Part shown: positions 55,973 through 64,000 of the stretch, one piece after another
Layout: each line of letters opens with the position of its first letter
Numbering within the stretch: the stretch's first letter is position 1
NCBI GenBank assembly: GCA_900317855.1
Contig: ONIG01000012.1
Location: 1 to 64,000 of the forward strand
Source of the DNA: an uncultured Eubacteriales bacterium
GTDB lineage: Bacteria; Bacillota; Clostridia; Oscillospirales; Oscillospiraceae
DNA: 64,000 bases
Direction: 5' to 3'
Notes under the pieces: generated by a model
Seen by the model: only the letters and a program-made list of their open reading frames with translations
The model's database searches: none
Told to the model about the DNA's origin: nothing
Translations under genes and position numbers: made by a program

Positions 55973-57565
55973 GTGCGCAACGACTGGTTCGAGGACGACA
56001 ACGAGATTCGCCTGCTGCGCCGCGGCAAGCGCCGGCTGCTGGACATCGTGTTCGGCCGCACGATGGTCATCACGCTGCTGCTCGTGCTGCAGATCGCCAT
56101 CATGGTGCTCGGCGCGCACTATCTCGGCCGCTACTACCCCGCGCTGACGATTGTCCTGCGCGTGCTGAGCGTTGCGGTCATCATCTACCTCGTCAACAAG
56201 TCCGGCAGTGCGACGACGAAGATCACCTGGATCATCCTCGTCATGGCGCTGCCCGCGTTCGGCGTGCTGCTGTACCTGTTCGTGCAGCTCGATATCGGCC
56301 ACCGCTATGCCAACCGCCGCGTGCAGGAGAGCATCCTCAGCACCGTGCAGTACGTCCCGCGCCAGACCGAGCTCATGGCCCGCCTGCGCACCGAGCTGCC
56401 CGAGGTGCACAACCTCGCCGAGTACACGCTGCGCTCCGGCGACTACCCCGTGTATGAAAACACCGCCGTGACCTACTACCCCATGGGGCAGGACAAGATC
56501 GGCGCGCTCATCGAGGCGCTGCAGTCGGCCGAGCACTTCATTTTCCTTGAGTATTTCATCATCGAGGAGGGCGACGTCTGGGGCCGCATCCTCAAAATCC
56601 TGGAGGAAAAGGTGCGCGCCGGCGTCGAGGTGCGCGTGCTCTATGACGGCACGTGCACGTTCTACCGCCTGCCGTACGGCTATCCCAAGCGCATGGAGGT
56701 GCTCGGCATCCGCTGCAAGATGTTCGCGCCGCTGCGCCCGCTCGTGAGCACGTATTATAACAACCGCGACCACCGCAAGATCGCCGTCATCGACGGGCGC
56801 GTCGGCTTCACCGGCGGCGTGAACCTCGCTGATGAATATGCCAATCTCGTGAGCGTCTACGGCGTGTGGAAGGACACGGCCGTGCGTCTCGAGGGCGAGG
56901 CCGTGCGCTCACTCACGCTCATGTTCCTGCAGATGTGGGGCATGGACGAGCGCGAGCCGGACACCGATTCCTACGGCCGCTATCTCAATGTGCCCCTGCG
57001 CCCGCTGCCGGGCGCGGGCGGCTACGTCCTGCCGTATGCCGACAGCCCGCTCGACGACGAGCGTGTGGGCGAGTGCGTGTATCTCGACATCCTCAACCAC
57101 GCCGAGCGCTATGTGCGCATCATGACGCCGTACCTCATCCTCGACGAGACGATGGTCATGGCGCTCACGTTCGCGGCCAAGCGCGGCGTGGACGTGGAGC
57201 TCATTTTGCCGCACGTGCCGGATAAGAAGTTCGCTTTCGCCCTCGCCAAGGGCCACTACCGCGAGCTGCTCGACGCCGGGGTGAAGATCTACGAATACAC
57301 GCCCGGCTTTGTGCACGCGAAGGTGTTCGTCAGCGACGACCGCAAGGCCGTCGTCGGCACGATCAACCTCGATTACCGCAGCCTGTACCTGCACTTTGAG
57401 GACGCGGTGTATCTCTATGACTGTCCGTGCATCAAGGACATTGTGGCGGATTACGACGTCACGCGCGCCCAGTCGCAGATCGTCACGCACGGCGATCTTG
57501 CGCGCATCCCGCTGCACACGCGCATCGCGGCCGCGCTGCTCAAGCTCGTCGCGCCGCTGATGTAA
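55973..57565 (+). CDS. cls: Cardiolipin synthase
   Basis: A 530-residue membrane enzyme of the phospholipase D superfamily that condenses two phosphatidylglycerols to cardiolipin and glycerol. Two N-terminal membrane helices (about 30-100) are followed by two catalytic HKD motifs: DHRKIAVIDGRVGFTGG and FVHAKVFVSDDRKAVVGT. The length is typical of Gram-positive Cls. The start codon is GTG (55973), preceded by AAGGAGG. The pfpI-like gene follows after 28 bases and may be co-transcribed. Confidence 0.95.
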   Translation: MRNDWFEDDNEIRLLRRGKRRLLDIVFGRTMVITLLLVLQIAIMVLGAHYLGRYYPALTIVLRVLSVAVIIYLVNKSGSATTKITWIILVMALPAFGVLLYLFVQLDIGHRYANRRVQESILSTVQYVPRQTELMARLRTELPEVHNLAEYTLRSGDYPVYENTAVTYYPMGQDKIGALIEALQSAEHFIFLEYFIIEEGDVWGRILKILEEKVRAGVEVRVLYDGTCTFYRLPYGYPKRMEVLGIRCKMFAPLRPLVSTYYNNRDHRKIAVIDGRVGFTGGVNLADEYANLVSVYGVWKDTAVRLEGEAVRSLTLMFLQMWGMDEREPDTDSYGRYLNVPLRPLPGAGGYVLPYADSPLDDERVGECVYLDILNHAERYVRIMTPYLILDETMVMALTFAAKRGVDVELILPHVPDKKFAFALAKGHYRELLDAGVKIYEYTPGFVHAKVFVSDDRKAVVGTINLDYRSLYLHFEDAVYLYDCPCIKDIVADYDVTRAQSQIVTHGDLARIPLHTRIAAALLKLVAPLM

Positions 57566-57593
57566 GCGCTTTTTTGAGAAAGGGGAACCCATT

Positions 57594-58145
57594 ATGTCGA
57601 AATGCTATCTGCTGTTTGCCGAGGGGCTCGAGGAGTGCGAGGGCCTCATCACGCTGGATATTCTCCGCCGCGCCGGGCTGGAGACGTACACGGTGTCCGT
57701 TCAGGACGCACACACCGTCGTCGGCGCGCACGGCGTGCCCATCACGTGCGACCGCACGCTGCCGGAGCTGCTGGCCGCACCGCCGGAGCTTGTCGTGCTC
57801 CCGGGCGGCATGCCCGGCACGACGAATCTGGCCAAGAGCCCGGCCGTGGAGGCGCTCGTGCGCCGCACGCTCGAGCATGGCGGCCGCGTGGCGGCCATCT
57901 GCGCCGCGCCGAGCGTGCTCGCGCAGTACGGCCTGCTCGCTGGCCGCCGCGCCACGTGCTACCCCGGCTTTGAGAAAAAATGCACCGGCGCGCACATGGT
58001 GGATGCCGACGTCGTCACCGACGGGCCGGTCACGACCGGCCGCGCCCTCGGCGCGGCGATCCCGTTCGCACTTGAGCTTGTGCGCCTGCTCACCGACGAG
58101 CAGACCGCCGCGCGCACGGCCGAGGAGATCGTCTGGCACGCGTGA
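57594..58145 (+). CDS. DJ-1/PfpI/YajL family protein
   Basis: A 183-residue protein with the DJ-1 fold. The nucleophile-elbow cysteine is in AAICAAPSVLA, the glutamate partner in the early 'FAEGLEECEGL' block, and 'VVLPGGMPGTTNL' is the conserved oxyanion region. The family includes YajL-like chaperones, glyoxalase III and deglycase candidates, and redox sensors; the biochemical role is disputed. Its position behind cls does not define a function. Confidence 0.9.
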   Translation: MSKCYLLFAEGLEECEGLITLDILRRAGLETYTVSVQDAHTVVGAHGVPITCDRTLPELLAAPPELVVLPGGMPGTTNLAKSPAVEALVRRTLEHGGRVAAICAAPSVLAQYGLLAGRRATCYPGFEKKCTGAHMVDADVVTDGPVTTGRALGAAIPFALELVRLLTDEQTAARTAEEIVWHA

Positions 58146-58148
58146 CGG

Positions 58149-58177
58149 TTGACAACGCGCGCGCTCGTGCGTAAAAT
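58149..58177 (+). promoter_or_regulatory. Promoter of XRE/membrane protein copy 2
   Basis: Perfect TTGACA (58149-58154), 17-bp spacer, TAAAAT (58172-58177). Confidence 0.78.
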
Positions 58178-58209
58178 AGACGGGATAAAACCATTGTGAG
58201 GTCGCAGCC

Positions 58210-58794
58210 ATGGACGAACTGAAGCTCATCTTCGCCAGCAACCTGATCCGCCTGCGCACGGCCACGGGCATGACGCAGGCCGAGCTCGGCGAACAACTGA
58301 ATTATTCGGACAAGTCGATCTCCAAGTGGGAGCGCGGCGAGGCCATTCCCGACGCGGCGGTGCTCAAGCACATGAGCGAGATCTTCGGCGTTACGGTCGA
58401 TTACCTGCTCAACGAGCACGATGCGTGGCAGCCCGGACCCGAGCCCAGTGCGTGCGACCGCAGCCATCATGCCATCATCCTGGTCGCCCTCATGGGCATC
58501 GTCACGCTGGCGGTGCTGGTGTTTGTGGTGCTGTGGCTGTGGCTCGGGCAGGTGGAGTGGGTCGTGTTTCCCTGCTTCGTGCCGGCGGCGGTCATCACCT
58601 ACCTCGTGCTCAACAGCGTGTTTTTTCACGGCCGGGGCAATCTGTACGTTGTGCTCGGGCTTGTGGCGAGCGCTTTTCTCGCCGGCTACCTTGTGCTGCT
58701 GCGCTTCGGGATGCATTTCTGGCAGCTTTTCCTCATCCTCATCCCGGCCGAGGCCGTCGTGTATTTCAGCTTCAGCATCCGCGCAAAGCATTGA
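58210..58794 (+). CDS. XRE-family regulator with four-helix membrane domain (copy 2)
   Basis: A 194-residue paralog of the protein at 29559. The helix-turn-helix (residues 5-65) contains 'MTQAELGEQLNYSDKSISKW', which differs from copy 1 at few positions. Four hydrophobic segments (about 90-190) follow. Unlike copy 1 it has a normal leader with a GTGAGG ribosome site. The membrane halves are less alike than the DNA-binding halves, suggesting similar targets but different signals. A 10-bp hairpin (58833-58869) lies downstream. Confidence 0.87.
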   Translation: MDELKLIFASNLIRLRTATGMTQAELGEQLNYSDKSISKWERGEAIPDAAVLKHMSEIFGVTVDYLLNEHDAWQPGPEPSACDRSHHAIILVALMGIVTLAVLVFVVLWLWLGQVEWVVFPCFVPAAVITYLVLNSVFFHGRGNLYVVLGLVASAFLAGYLVLLRFGMHFWQLFLILIPAEAVVYFSFSIRAKH

Positions 58795-58885
58795 TATTGC
58801 AGACATTCTATGATTTGTAGAGTGCGTCTTTCGGGGCGTAGAGCAGGGCAGGGCCGTGTTCTACGCCCCGGTTCCGTTTTGTAGG

Positions 58886-58914
58886 TTGCGCAATGCCCCC
58901 GCTGCGGGTATGAT
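58886..58914 (+). promoter_or_regulatory. Promoter of the degV gene
   Basis: TTGCGC (58886-58891), 17-bp spacer, TATGAT (58909-58914). Confidence 0.68.
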
Positions 58915-58987
58915 ACCTGCGTATTGTGAAGGAACAAAAACTGCCCGCCCGGCGGGCAAATCGAAGGATGCAAAGGAGACCGACACA

Positions 58988-59875
58988 ATGGCCGATTTCG
59001 TACTGAGCTGCTGCTCCACCGCCGACCTGACCAAGGAGCATTTCCAGCAGCGTGACATTTCGTATATCTGCTTCCACTACGCGCTCGACGGCGTGGACTA
59101 CCCGGACGATCTGGGCGAGACGATGCCGTTCGACAAGTTTTACGCCGCCATGGCAAACGGCGCCGAGACGCGCACCTCGCAGGTGAACATCTCGGAGTTT
59201 GTGGACTATTTCACCCCGTTTCTCGAGCAGGGCAAGGATATTCTGCACGTCTGCCTGTCCTCGGGCCTGTCGGGCGTGTCGAACTCGGCGGAGAACGCCG
59301 CGCGCATCGTCCGCGAGCGCTATCCCGACCGGAAGATCTACATCGTCGACTCGCTCGGCGCGTCCTCGGGCTACGGCCTGCTGATGGATAAGCTCGCCGA
59401 CCTGCGCGACGAGGGCATGTCCGTCGACGCCGTGCGCGACTGGGCCGAGGCGCACAAGCTCGAGCTGCACCACTGGTTCTTCTCCACGGACCTGACGTTC
59501 TATGTCAAGGGCGGCCGCATCTCGAAGGTGGCCGGCGTGTTCGGCGGCCTGCTGGACATCTGCCCGCTGCTGAACATGGATAACCTCGGCCGACTCATCC
59601 CGCGCTACAAGATCCGCGGCAAAAAGCGCGTCATGAAAGAGATCGTCGCCCGCATGGAAGAGCATGCGCAGGGCGGGCTGGACTACTCCGGCAAGTGCTA
59701 CATCTCCAATTCGGCGTGCTATGACGATGCGCGCGCCGTGGCCGACGCCATCGAGCAGAAGTTCCCGAAGCTCAACGGCAAGGTCGAGATCTACAGCGTC
59801 GGCACCACCATTGGCAGCCATACCGGTCCGGGCACCGTGGCCCTGTTCTTCTGGGGCGACAAGCGCAAGGACTGA
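58988..59875 (+). CDS. DegV family fatty-acid-binding protein
   Basis: A 295-residue cytoplasmic protein. The N-terminal EDD domain has 'SCCSTADLTKEHFQQ' and the fatty-acid carboxylate-binding block 'SQVNISEFVDYF'. 'LSSGLSGVSNSAENAA' is the strongest family signature. Proteins of this family (FakB) present fatty acids to the kinase FakA for phosphorylation and entry into phospholipid synthesis. No fakA is in the window. The start ATG 58988 follows AAAGGAGACC. Single gene. Confidence 0.92.
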   Translation: MADFVLSCCSTADLTKEHFQQRDISYICFHYALDGVDYPDDLGETMPFDKFYAAMANGAETRTSQVNISEFVDYFTPFLEQGKDILHVCLSSGLSGVSNSAENAARIVRERYPDRKIYIVDSLGASSGYGLLMDKLADLRDEGMSVDAVRDWAEAHKLELHHWFFSTDLTFYVKGGRISKVAGVFGGLLDICPLLNMDNLGRLIPRYKIRGKKRVMKEIVARMEEHAQGGLDYSGKCYISNSACYDDARAVADAIEQKFPKLNGKVEIYSVGTTIGSHTGPGTVALFFWGDKRKD

Positions 59876-59917
59876 TTGGTCGATAATTTCCCCCTTATCT
59901 TATTTTCCTATCCCAAG

Positions 59918-59951
59918 CAAGATCCCCTGACCGTTCGGTCAGGGGATCTTG
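59918..59951. terminator. Hairpin between degV and the deacetylase gene
   Basis: 15-bp perfect stem (59918-59932 with 59937-59951), 4-base loop. No clear T run on either strand, so termination efficiency is uncertain. Confidence 0.6.
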
Positions 59952-59985
59952 TCGTATAGGGAACGGAGTTTGCGGCGCCGCCCGG

Positions 59986-61434
59986 TCAGATCTTCGGCAC
60001 GGGTGTCGGGCGGGCGTCGTCCCAGACGGTCTTGGTGTCGAACAGGTCGTCGAGCAGGTTCGGCTGGTAGTACATCCGGTAGCCGTCGATGTTGCGCCGG
60101 CCCTGACGGACATACCCGTCGTGGATCTGTACCCAGTGTTTGGCCGAGTCCACGTTGCAGAAATAGCGGAAGCCCAGACCGTAGAGCGTGTCAAACTTCG
60201 CGCCCTTGTAGGCCTCGACGCCGGCAATGTCGCTGCCGAAGGGGTAGAGCAGCACGTCGGTCTCGCCGATGACGGCCGCGATCTGATCGTTCCACTTCTG
60301 CGCGTCGCCGGCCAGACGCTCGGGCGAAATGTCGCCGTAGGTCAGGTGGCCGTAGCTGTGGCTCGCGATCGTGTAGCCCTCGGCGCGCAGCGCGTCGGCC
60401 ACTTCGCGCGCGTCCCTGCACGCCTGCGCGAAGGCCTCGTCGCCGAGCTTTGCCTTGTAGTCGCTGCTGATGCGGTAGCCGAACGCGCCCTGATACCCGG
60501 TCACGGCGATGATCGCGCGCGCACCGCGGTAGGAAAAGTCCGGGTGCTGCTCCAGAAAGTCGTCCAGCAGCGGCACGAGGTCGTAGCTGCCGTAGCGCGT
60601 CTGGCCGTCGGCGTCCACGTATTCGCATGTGAGCTTGCCGTCCCGCACCAGCAGGCGGGAGGCAAAGCCGTCGCCGCCCTTGTCGGGCTTGCCGTCGCCG
60701 TCGCTGTCGGTCATATATTCGTAGTAGCACACGTCGTCCTGCGACATAACGATGGGCTTTTTCCCGGCGGGAAGGTAGATGTCGCCCGCGACGTACTTCG
60801 TCGAGCCGTCGGCCTGCTGCTGCGGCCTGGCGACGTCGTGAATGTCCACAAGCACGAAGCCTCGCTCGTACAGGCTCTGCAGCACGGCGTTGAACTCTTT
60901 GATCGTGGTCATGAACTGGTTGTAGCCGCCCTGCTCGGGGTCGCCGTCAAAGGCGCGGGCAGTGTCCGCGATGAGCGTGTGGAAAAAGACGTGCGGAATG
61001 GTCGTCGGGTCGGCCCAGCGGACGGCCTGCGCCTTCTGCGCCTCGAAATCGGCCTTGGCCTGCTGCAGCTCCGGCGCGCTCTCCCACCCGGCAAAGCCCG
61101 TCACGGCGGCGATGGCCTTGTCGTAATCGTACTGCGCGGCGAGGCGCTTTGCCTCCGCGAGCACGGTGTCCTGCTCCGTGACCTGCGCGGTGGGCGTGAC
61201 CTGCGCGGCGGGATCGTCCTTGGGCGCACGGTTATGCCGGCTCACGAGCACGAGCACCAGCACGGCCGCCAGCACGATCACGACCAGAACGGCCGCGAAC
61301 ACCAGCATCGACTGGTTCGGGCCGCGGCGCTGCGGCGCGCGGCGGTTGACCGGGCGCTGCGCTGCGGTGTCCGGCTTCGGTGTGCGCTCCTCGCTGTCGG
61401 GCCGCGGGGTGCGGCGGGGATCGGTTGTCTGCAT
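59986..61434 (-). CDS. Membrane-anchored polysaccharide deacetylase-like protein
   Basis: A 482-residue type II membrane protein. A Pro/Arg-rich cytoplasmic head (1-40) precedes one membrane helix (about 43-65), a linker with a helical region (about 85-135), and a carbohydrate esterase 4-like (NodB) domain. The metal-site motif H-S-x-x-H is visible in ASHSYGHLTYG. The usual TFDDG catalytic stretch is replaced by 'VMSQDDVCYYEYM', where DD may still serve. Such enzymes deacetylate peptidoglycan or exopolysaccharide. The ATG 61434 has GAGGTGACTTC upstream. Confidence 0.85.
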   Translation of the reverse strand: MQTTDPRRTPRPDSEERTPKPDTAAQRPVNRRAPQRRGPNQSMLVFAAVLVVIVLAAVLVLVLVSRHNRAPKDDPAAQVTPTAQVTEQDTVLAEAKRLAAQYDYDKAIAAVTGFAGWESAPELQQAKADFEAQKAQAVRWADPTTIPHVFFHTLIADTARAFDGDPEQGGYNQFMTTIKEFNAVLQSLYERGFVLVDIHDVARPQQQADGSTKYVAGDIYLPAGKKPIVMSQDDVCYYEYMTDSDGDGKPDKGGDGFASRLLVRDGKLTCEYVDADGQTRYGSYDLVPLLDDFLEQHPDFSYRGARAIIAVTGYQGAFGYRISSDYKAKLGDEAFAQACRDAREVADALRAEGYTIASHSYGHLTYGDISPERLAGDAQKWNDQIAAVIGETDVLLYPFGSDIAGVEAYKGAKFDTLYGLGFRYFCNVDSAKHWVQIHDGYVRQGRRNIDGYRMYYQPNLLDDLFDTKTVWDDARPTPVPKI

Positions 61435-61568
61435 ACGAAGTCACCTCTGGGAGAATGTTTGGTTTCCGAAAATCTGTTAATTACTGCCCCTACTATACGC
61501 GCACCGGCGCGGATTGTGCAAGCGCGCGCGAAAAATTCAGAATTGTTAAGAAACGCGCCCGGCCGGTT

Positions 61569-61634
61569 GTCAGCCGGCGGGCGTGTTCAGACGGGCAGTC
61601 AGCCGCGCGGCACAGTGGTCAGCCGGCGGGCGTG
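61569..61634. repeat. 17-bp direct repeat around a stop codon
   Basis: GTCAGCCGGCGGGCGTG occurs at 61569-61585 and 61618-61634. The right copy contains the stop codon of the small membrane protein. Confidence 0.85.
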
Positions 61635-61936
61635 ATGTCCTTGAGCGTGCCGCTGTTCGTGATCTGGCTGTAGGAGAACGACAGGTGGAACGTGCCGTCC
61701 GGCTGCGCGGCCACGGCGGCGAGCTGATCGGCCGAGCACTTGACGTGCACGGTCGTGCCGGCCCTCGTCACGGTCAGCAGACCGCCGTCGTCGGTCGCGG
61801 CGTACTGGTCGATGGTGTAGTCCCCGGTGCCGGACACGCGGTTCATCCCCACGAAGCCGCCGTAGGTCAGCAGACCCAGAATGGCGACGATGACGATGAT
61901 GCGGATAACGGTGATGACGGTTTTCTTCATGCGCAC
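61619..61936 (-). CDS. Small single-pass membrane protein, unknown
   Basis: A 105-residue protein: basic start (MRMKKTVITVIR), one hydrophobic segment (about 8-29), then a 75-residue outside part that begins 'GTGDYTIDQYAATDDGG' and ends ITPAG. I do not recognise a family. The start at 61936 follows GGAAAGGGGG. It lies in the same direction as the deacetylase gene, 184 bases upstream of it, and may share its transcript. Confidence 0.7.
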   Translation of the reverse strand: MRMKKTVITVIRIIVIVAILGLLTYGGFVGMNRVSGTGDYTIDQYAATDDGGLLTVTRAGTTVHVKCSADQLAAVAAQPDGTFHLSFSYSQITNSGTLKDITPAG

Positions 61937-62101
61937 ACCCCCTTTCCTGCCAGTGTAACAGGCCGGGCGGCGTTTGGCAAGTACCCGTTGAGAATTCCGC
62001 TTTACAAGACACGATGTCTGGCATATACTATTCTATACTGGGCAGGCAGCACCATGCGCCGCCCGACGAGAGAATCCGAGAAAAGAGAGAAAAAGAGAAA
62101 A

Positions 62102-63013
62102 ATGAATCTGTCCGTTGTTTTTGCCAAGATGGCCATGCTGGTTCTCATCATGCTCCTTGGTTACCTTTGTGCGCGCATCGGCATCACGGGGCCGGAGTTT
62201 AATCAGCGCGTCACGCCGCTGGTGATGAACGTCCTGCTCACGGCGACGATCCTCAACTCCGTGCTGAGCGTACCGGATTTCACCGGCCGCGACATTGTGG
62301 ATTATGTCCTCGTGCTCACGGCGGCGACCGTTTTGCAGATCGCCGTGGCGTGGTTTCTGCCGCGGCTGCTGCGCACGCGCAGCGAGGACGTGGGCGCGGC
62401 CCGTCTCGTGACGGCGTTTGGCAACGTGGGCTTTGTGGGCCTGCCCGTCGTCGCGGCGATCTTTGGCGACGAGATGGTCTTTTTCGCCTCCCTGGCGAAC
62501 ATCCCGTTCAACCTCGCGCTCTATTCCATCGGCGCGGCGCAGCTCTCGGGCACGGCCGGCGCGCGCTTTGACTGGCGCAAGGTGCTCAATATGCCCGTCA
62601 TCGCGACGCTGCTGTCGGTCGTGCTGCTGCTCTCGCGCATCCATGTGCCCACCGTCATCGCCGATACGATCTCCACGCTTGCGGGCGCGACGATCCCGCT
62701 GTCGATGCTCATCATCGGCACGTCGCTCGGCACCATCTCCGTGCGCGCTGCCCTGGCCGACTGGCGGGTCTATGCCGTGTCGGCGGCGCGGCTGCTCGTG
62801 TGCCCGCTGCTGACGTGGCTGGTGCTGCGGCCGTTTGTCGGCGGCGCGCTGCTCGGCATCCCGGTGCTGCTCGCGGCGTGTCCGTCGGCCATGGTCGTCA
62901 CGGCGCTGTGCCTGCAGTACGGCCGGTCGGATGCGTTCGCGTCCAAGTGCATTTTTCTCAACACGGTTCTGTCCGCCGTGACGATCCCGCTGCTGATCTG
63001 GCTGCTGTTCTGA
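62102..63013 (+). CDS. AEC (auxin efflux carrier) family transporter
   Basis: A 303-residue membrane protein with about ten hydrophobic segments, the normal size for bacterial AEC/MdcF-like carriers of malate, malonate or other organic anions. Family features include 'LLGYLCARIGI' in the first helix, 'TAFGNVGFVGLPVVAAIFG' (about residue 105) and 'ACPSAMVVTALCLQYG' near the end. ATG 62102 is chosen for size; the upstream region is purine-rich (AAAAAGAGAAAA) without a classical Shine-Dalgarno. Confidence 0.9.
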   Translation: MNLSVVFAKMAMLVLIMLLGYLCARIGITGPEFNQRVTPLVMNVLLTATILNSVLSVPDFTGRDIVDYVLVLTAATVLQIAVAWFLPRLLRTRSEDVGAARLVTAFGNVGFVGLPVVAAIFGDEMVFFASLANIPFNLALYSIGAAQLSGTAGARFDWRKVLNMPVIATLLSVVLLLSRIHVPTVIADTISTLAGATIPLSMLIIGTSLGTISVRAALADWRVYAVSAARLLVCPLLTWLVLRPFVGGALLGIPVLLAACPSAMVVTALCLQYGRSDAFASKCIFLNTVLSAVTIPLLIWLLF

Positions 63014-63039
63014 CCGGCAGCCTGCGGCCTTTCCGCCGG

Positions 63040-63110
63040 TATCGTGCCCCTTGGCTCCCTTGTGGAAAGGGAGGCATCGCCGAACGGCGATGTAGGATCC
63101 CACTCCCGCA
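63040..63110 (+). repeat. Interspersed hairpin element before prsW
   Basis: GGCTCCCTTGTGGAAAGGGAGGC followed by GGCATCGCCGAACGGCGATG: the same two parts as in the 43.4 kb and 2.0 kb elements, with the GCATCGCC/GGCGAT hairpin. Confidence 0.7.
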
Positions 63111-63134
63111 CATCCCAGATTGGAGGTTTCCCCC

Positions 63135-63917
63135 ATGATCGACCCTTTGATGTTCATCGCGCTGCTGCCGGCCGTCGTGCTGGTGGTGTATATCTGCCGC
63201 AAGGACCGCACGGACAAAGAGCCGCCGGCCCTGATTGCCAAGCTCCTTGGTTACGGCGTGCTCTCGTGCCTGCCGGCCATTGTGGTCGAGCTCATTCTCA
63301 GCGCCATCATCGAGAGGCTGAACGTGCGCAATGCCTACCTCGGCTACTTCCTTGAGGCGTTCGTCGTCGCGGGCCTGACGGAGGAGACGTGCAAGTTCCT
63401 CTTCCTGCGCACGACGTGGCGCAATCCGGCGTTCGACTATCAGTTTGACGCCATCGTCTACGCCGTCATGGTCGCGCTCGGCTTCGCCGCGTTCGAGAAC
63501 GTGAAGTATGTCTACAGCTACGGCTTTGCCACCGGCCTCGTGCGCGCGGTCACGGCCGTGCCCGGCCACGCGATCTTCGGCGTGTTCATGGGCTATTTTT
63601 ACGGCTACGCCAAGCTCTCCGACTACTGGGGGCGCGGCGAGGACCGGAAGGCCTACCTCGCGCTGAGCGTCGTCGTGCCGGTGCTGCTGCACGGGTGCTA
63701 CGACTTTCTGGCCTTCGCGCAGGAGAGCGACAGCCGCTTCACGCTGCTGTTTTATGCGTATCTCATCGCGCTGTACGTGTTCGGCATCCGGCGCGTGAAC
63801 CGCTCGTCGTGCGATGACCGCCGTGTCACACGCGAGACGGTGTTTGACTATTTCCGCCGCATGCAGTACCCCATGCCGCCGCAGTACCGCGACCGGAACG
63901 ACGACTTCTGGCGCTGA
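63135..63917 (+). CDS. PrsW-family intramembrane metalloprotease
   Basis: A 260-residue polytopic membrane protein. The glutamate motif EExxK is in 'GLTEETCKFLF' (about residues 82-92). The histidine motifs are in 'AVPGHAIFGVFMGYFYGY' and 'LLHGCYDFLAF', as in PrsW and related CAAX-like proteases. In B. subtilis PrsW starts degradation of anti-sigma factor RsiW under envelope stress. No sigma/anti-sigma pair is in the window, so the target here is unknown. The start at 63135 follows TTGGAGG. Confidence 0.9.
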   Translation: MIDPLMFIALLPAVVLVVYICRKDRTDKEPPALIAKLLGYGVLSCLPAIVVELILSAIIERLNVRNAYLGYFLEAFVVAGLTEETCKFLFLRTTWRNPAFDYQFDAIVYAVMVALGFAAFENVKYVYSYGFATGLVRAVTAVPGHAIFGVFMGYFYGYAKLSDYWGRGEDRKAYLALSVVVPVLLHGCYDFLAFAQESDSRFTLLFYAYLIALYVFGIRRVNRSSCDDRRVTRETVFDYFRRMQYPMPPQYRDRNDDFWR

Positions 63918-63952
63918 GCGCGAGCGTTCGATTCGCACACATTTAAAATTCC

Positions 63953-63987
63953 GCCGCCCCTGTCTGACCTGACAGGGGCGGCTTTTT
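63953..63987 (+). terminator. Terminator of prsW
   Basis: 12-bp perfect stem (63953-63964 with 63971-63982) followed by five T. Confidence 0.92.
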
Positions 63988-64000
63988 GCTATGATTCAAC

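Overview
The window is one contiguous piece of a high-GC, anaerobic, endospore-forming Firmicute, most like the Oscillospiraceae/Ruminococcaceae. The evidence is a Firmicute HprK-MurB-RapZ-WhiA-DnaE block, Spo0A and SpoIVB, a trimeric [FeFe]-hydrogenase, TRAP-TAXI transport, many Clostridia-type lipoproteins and SLH surface proteins, and strong GC third-position bias. No rRNA, CRISPR array, transposase or phage gene is visible. The taxonomic placement is inferred from gene content, not from a marker search.

Layout. 0.4-2.0 kb: tRNA-Arg(CCU) (minus) and a MATE exporter, followed by a 111-bp x3 tandem repeat. 2.4-10.1 kb: rpmB (minus), then the compact hprK-murB-rapZ-whiA-dnaE operon. 10.1-12.8 kb: two overlapping CNNM/CorC-type membrane proteins. 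13.0-16.2 kb: a TRAP-TAXI binding protein whose segments run in circularly permuted order, and its fused permease. 16.3-19.8 kb: a lipoprotein, a radical SAM/SPASM protein and an M14 peptidase. 20.0-26.3 kb: spoIVB, an amidohydrolase, a SulP transporter with an unusual His-rich tail, and spo0A behind candidate 0A boxes. 26.6-31.2 kb: an 899-aa membrane-anchored triple-repeat protein, an XRE/membrane regulator, and a CDF metal exporter behind a NiCo-riboswitch-like leader. 31.25-32.33 kb: gene-free, with several unexplained repeats. 32.3-36.4 kb: hydCBA on the minus strand. 36.6-39.2 kb: a NitT/TauT-type ABC transporter behind a leader with a terminator/antiterminator pair. 39.3-43.4 kb (minus): a CtpE-like P-type ATPase and the fchA-folD folate pair. 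43.7-48.3 kb: a NadE-like protein with a degraded synthetase domain, then argG and argH. 48.5-53.8 kb: three paralogous BspA-like/SLH surface proteins with signs of phase variation and gene conversion. 53.8-63.9 kb: a VanRS-like two-component system, cardiolipin synthase, DJ-1/PfpI protein, second XRE/membrane regulator, DegV protein, polysaccharide deacetylase-like protein, small membrane protein, AEC transporter and PrsW-family protease.

How they work together. The left third is core metabolism control, wall synthesis and replication. The spo genes show a sporulation programme. HydABC would dispose of reductant as H2. FchA and FolD appear to share the C1-folate steps that FolD alone usually performs. 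The right third is dominated by envelope functions: surface proteins, a sensor pair, phospholipid synthesis and wall modification. The observations most worth following are the permuted TAXI protein, the G9 tract inside a promoter spacer of a surface-protein gene together with frameshifts at the same linker in both flanking paralogs, the degraded NadE synthetase domain, and the loss of FolD cyclohydrolase residues beside fchA.
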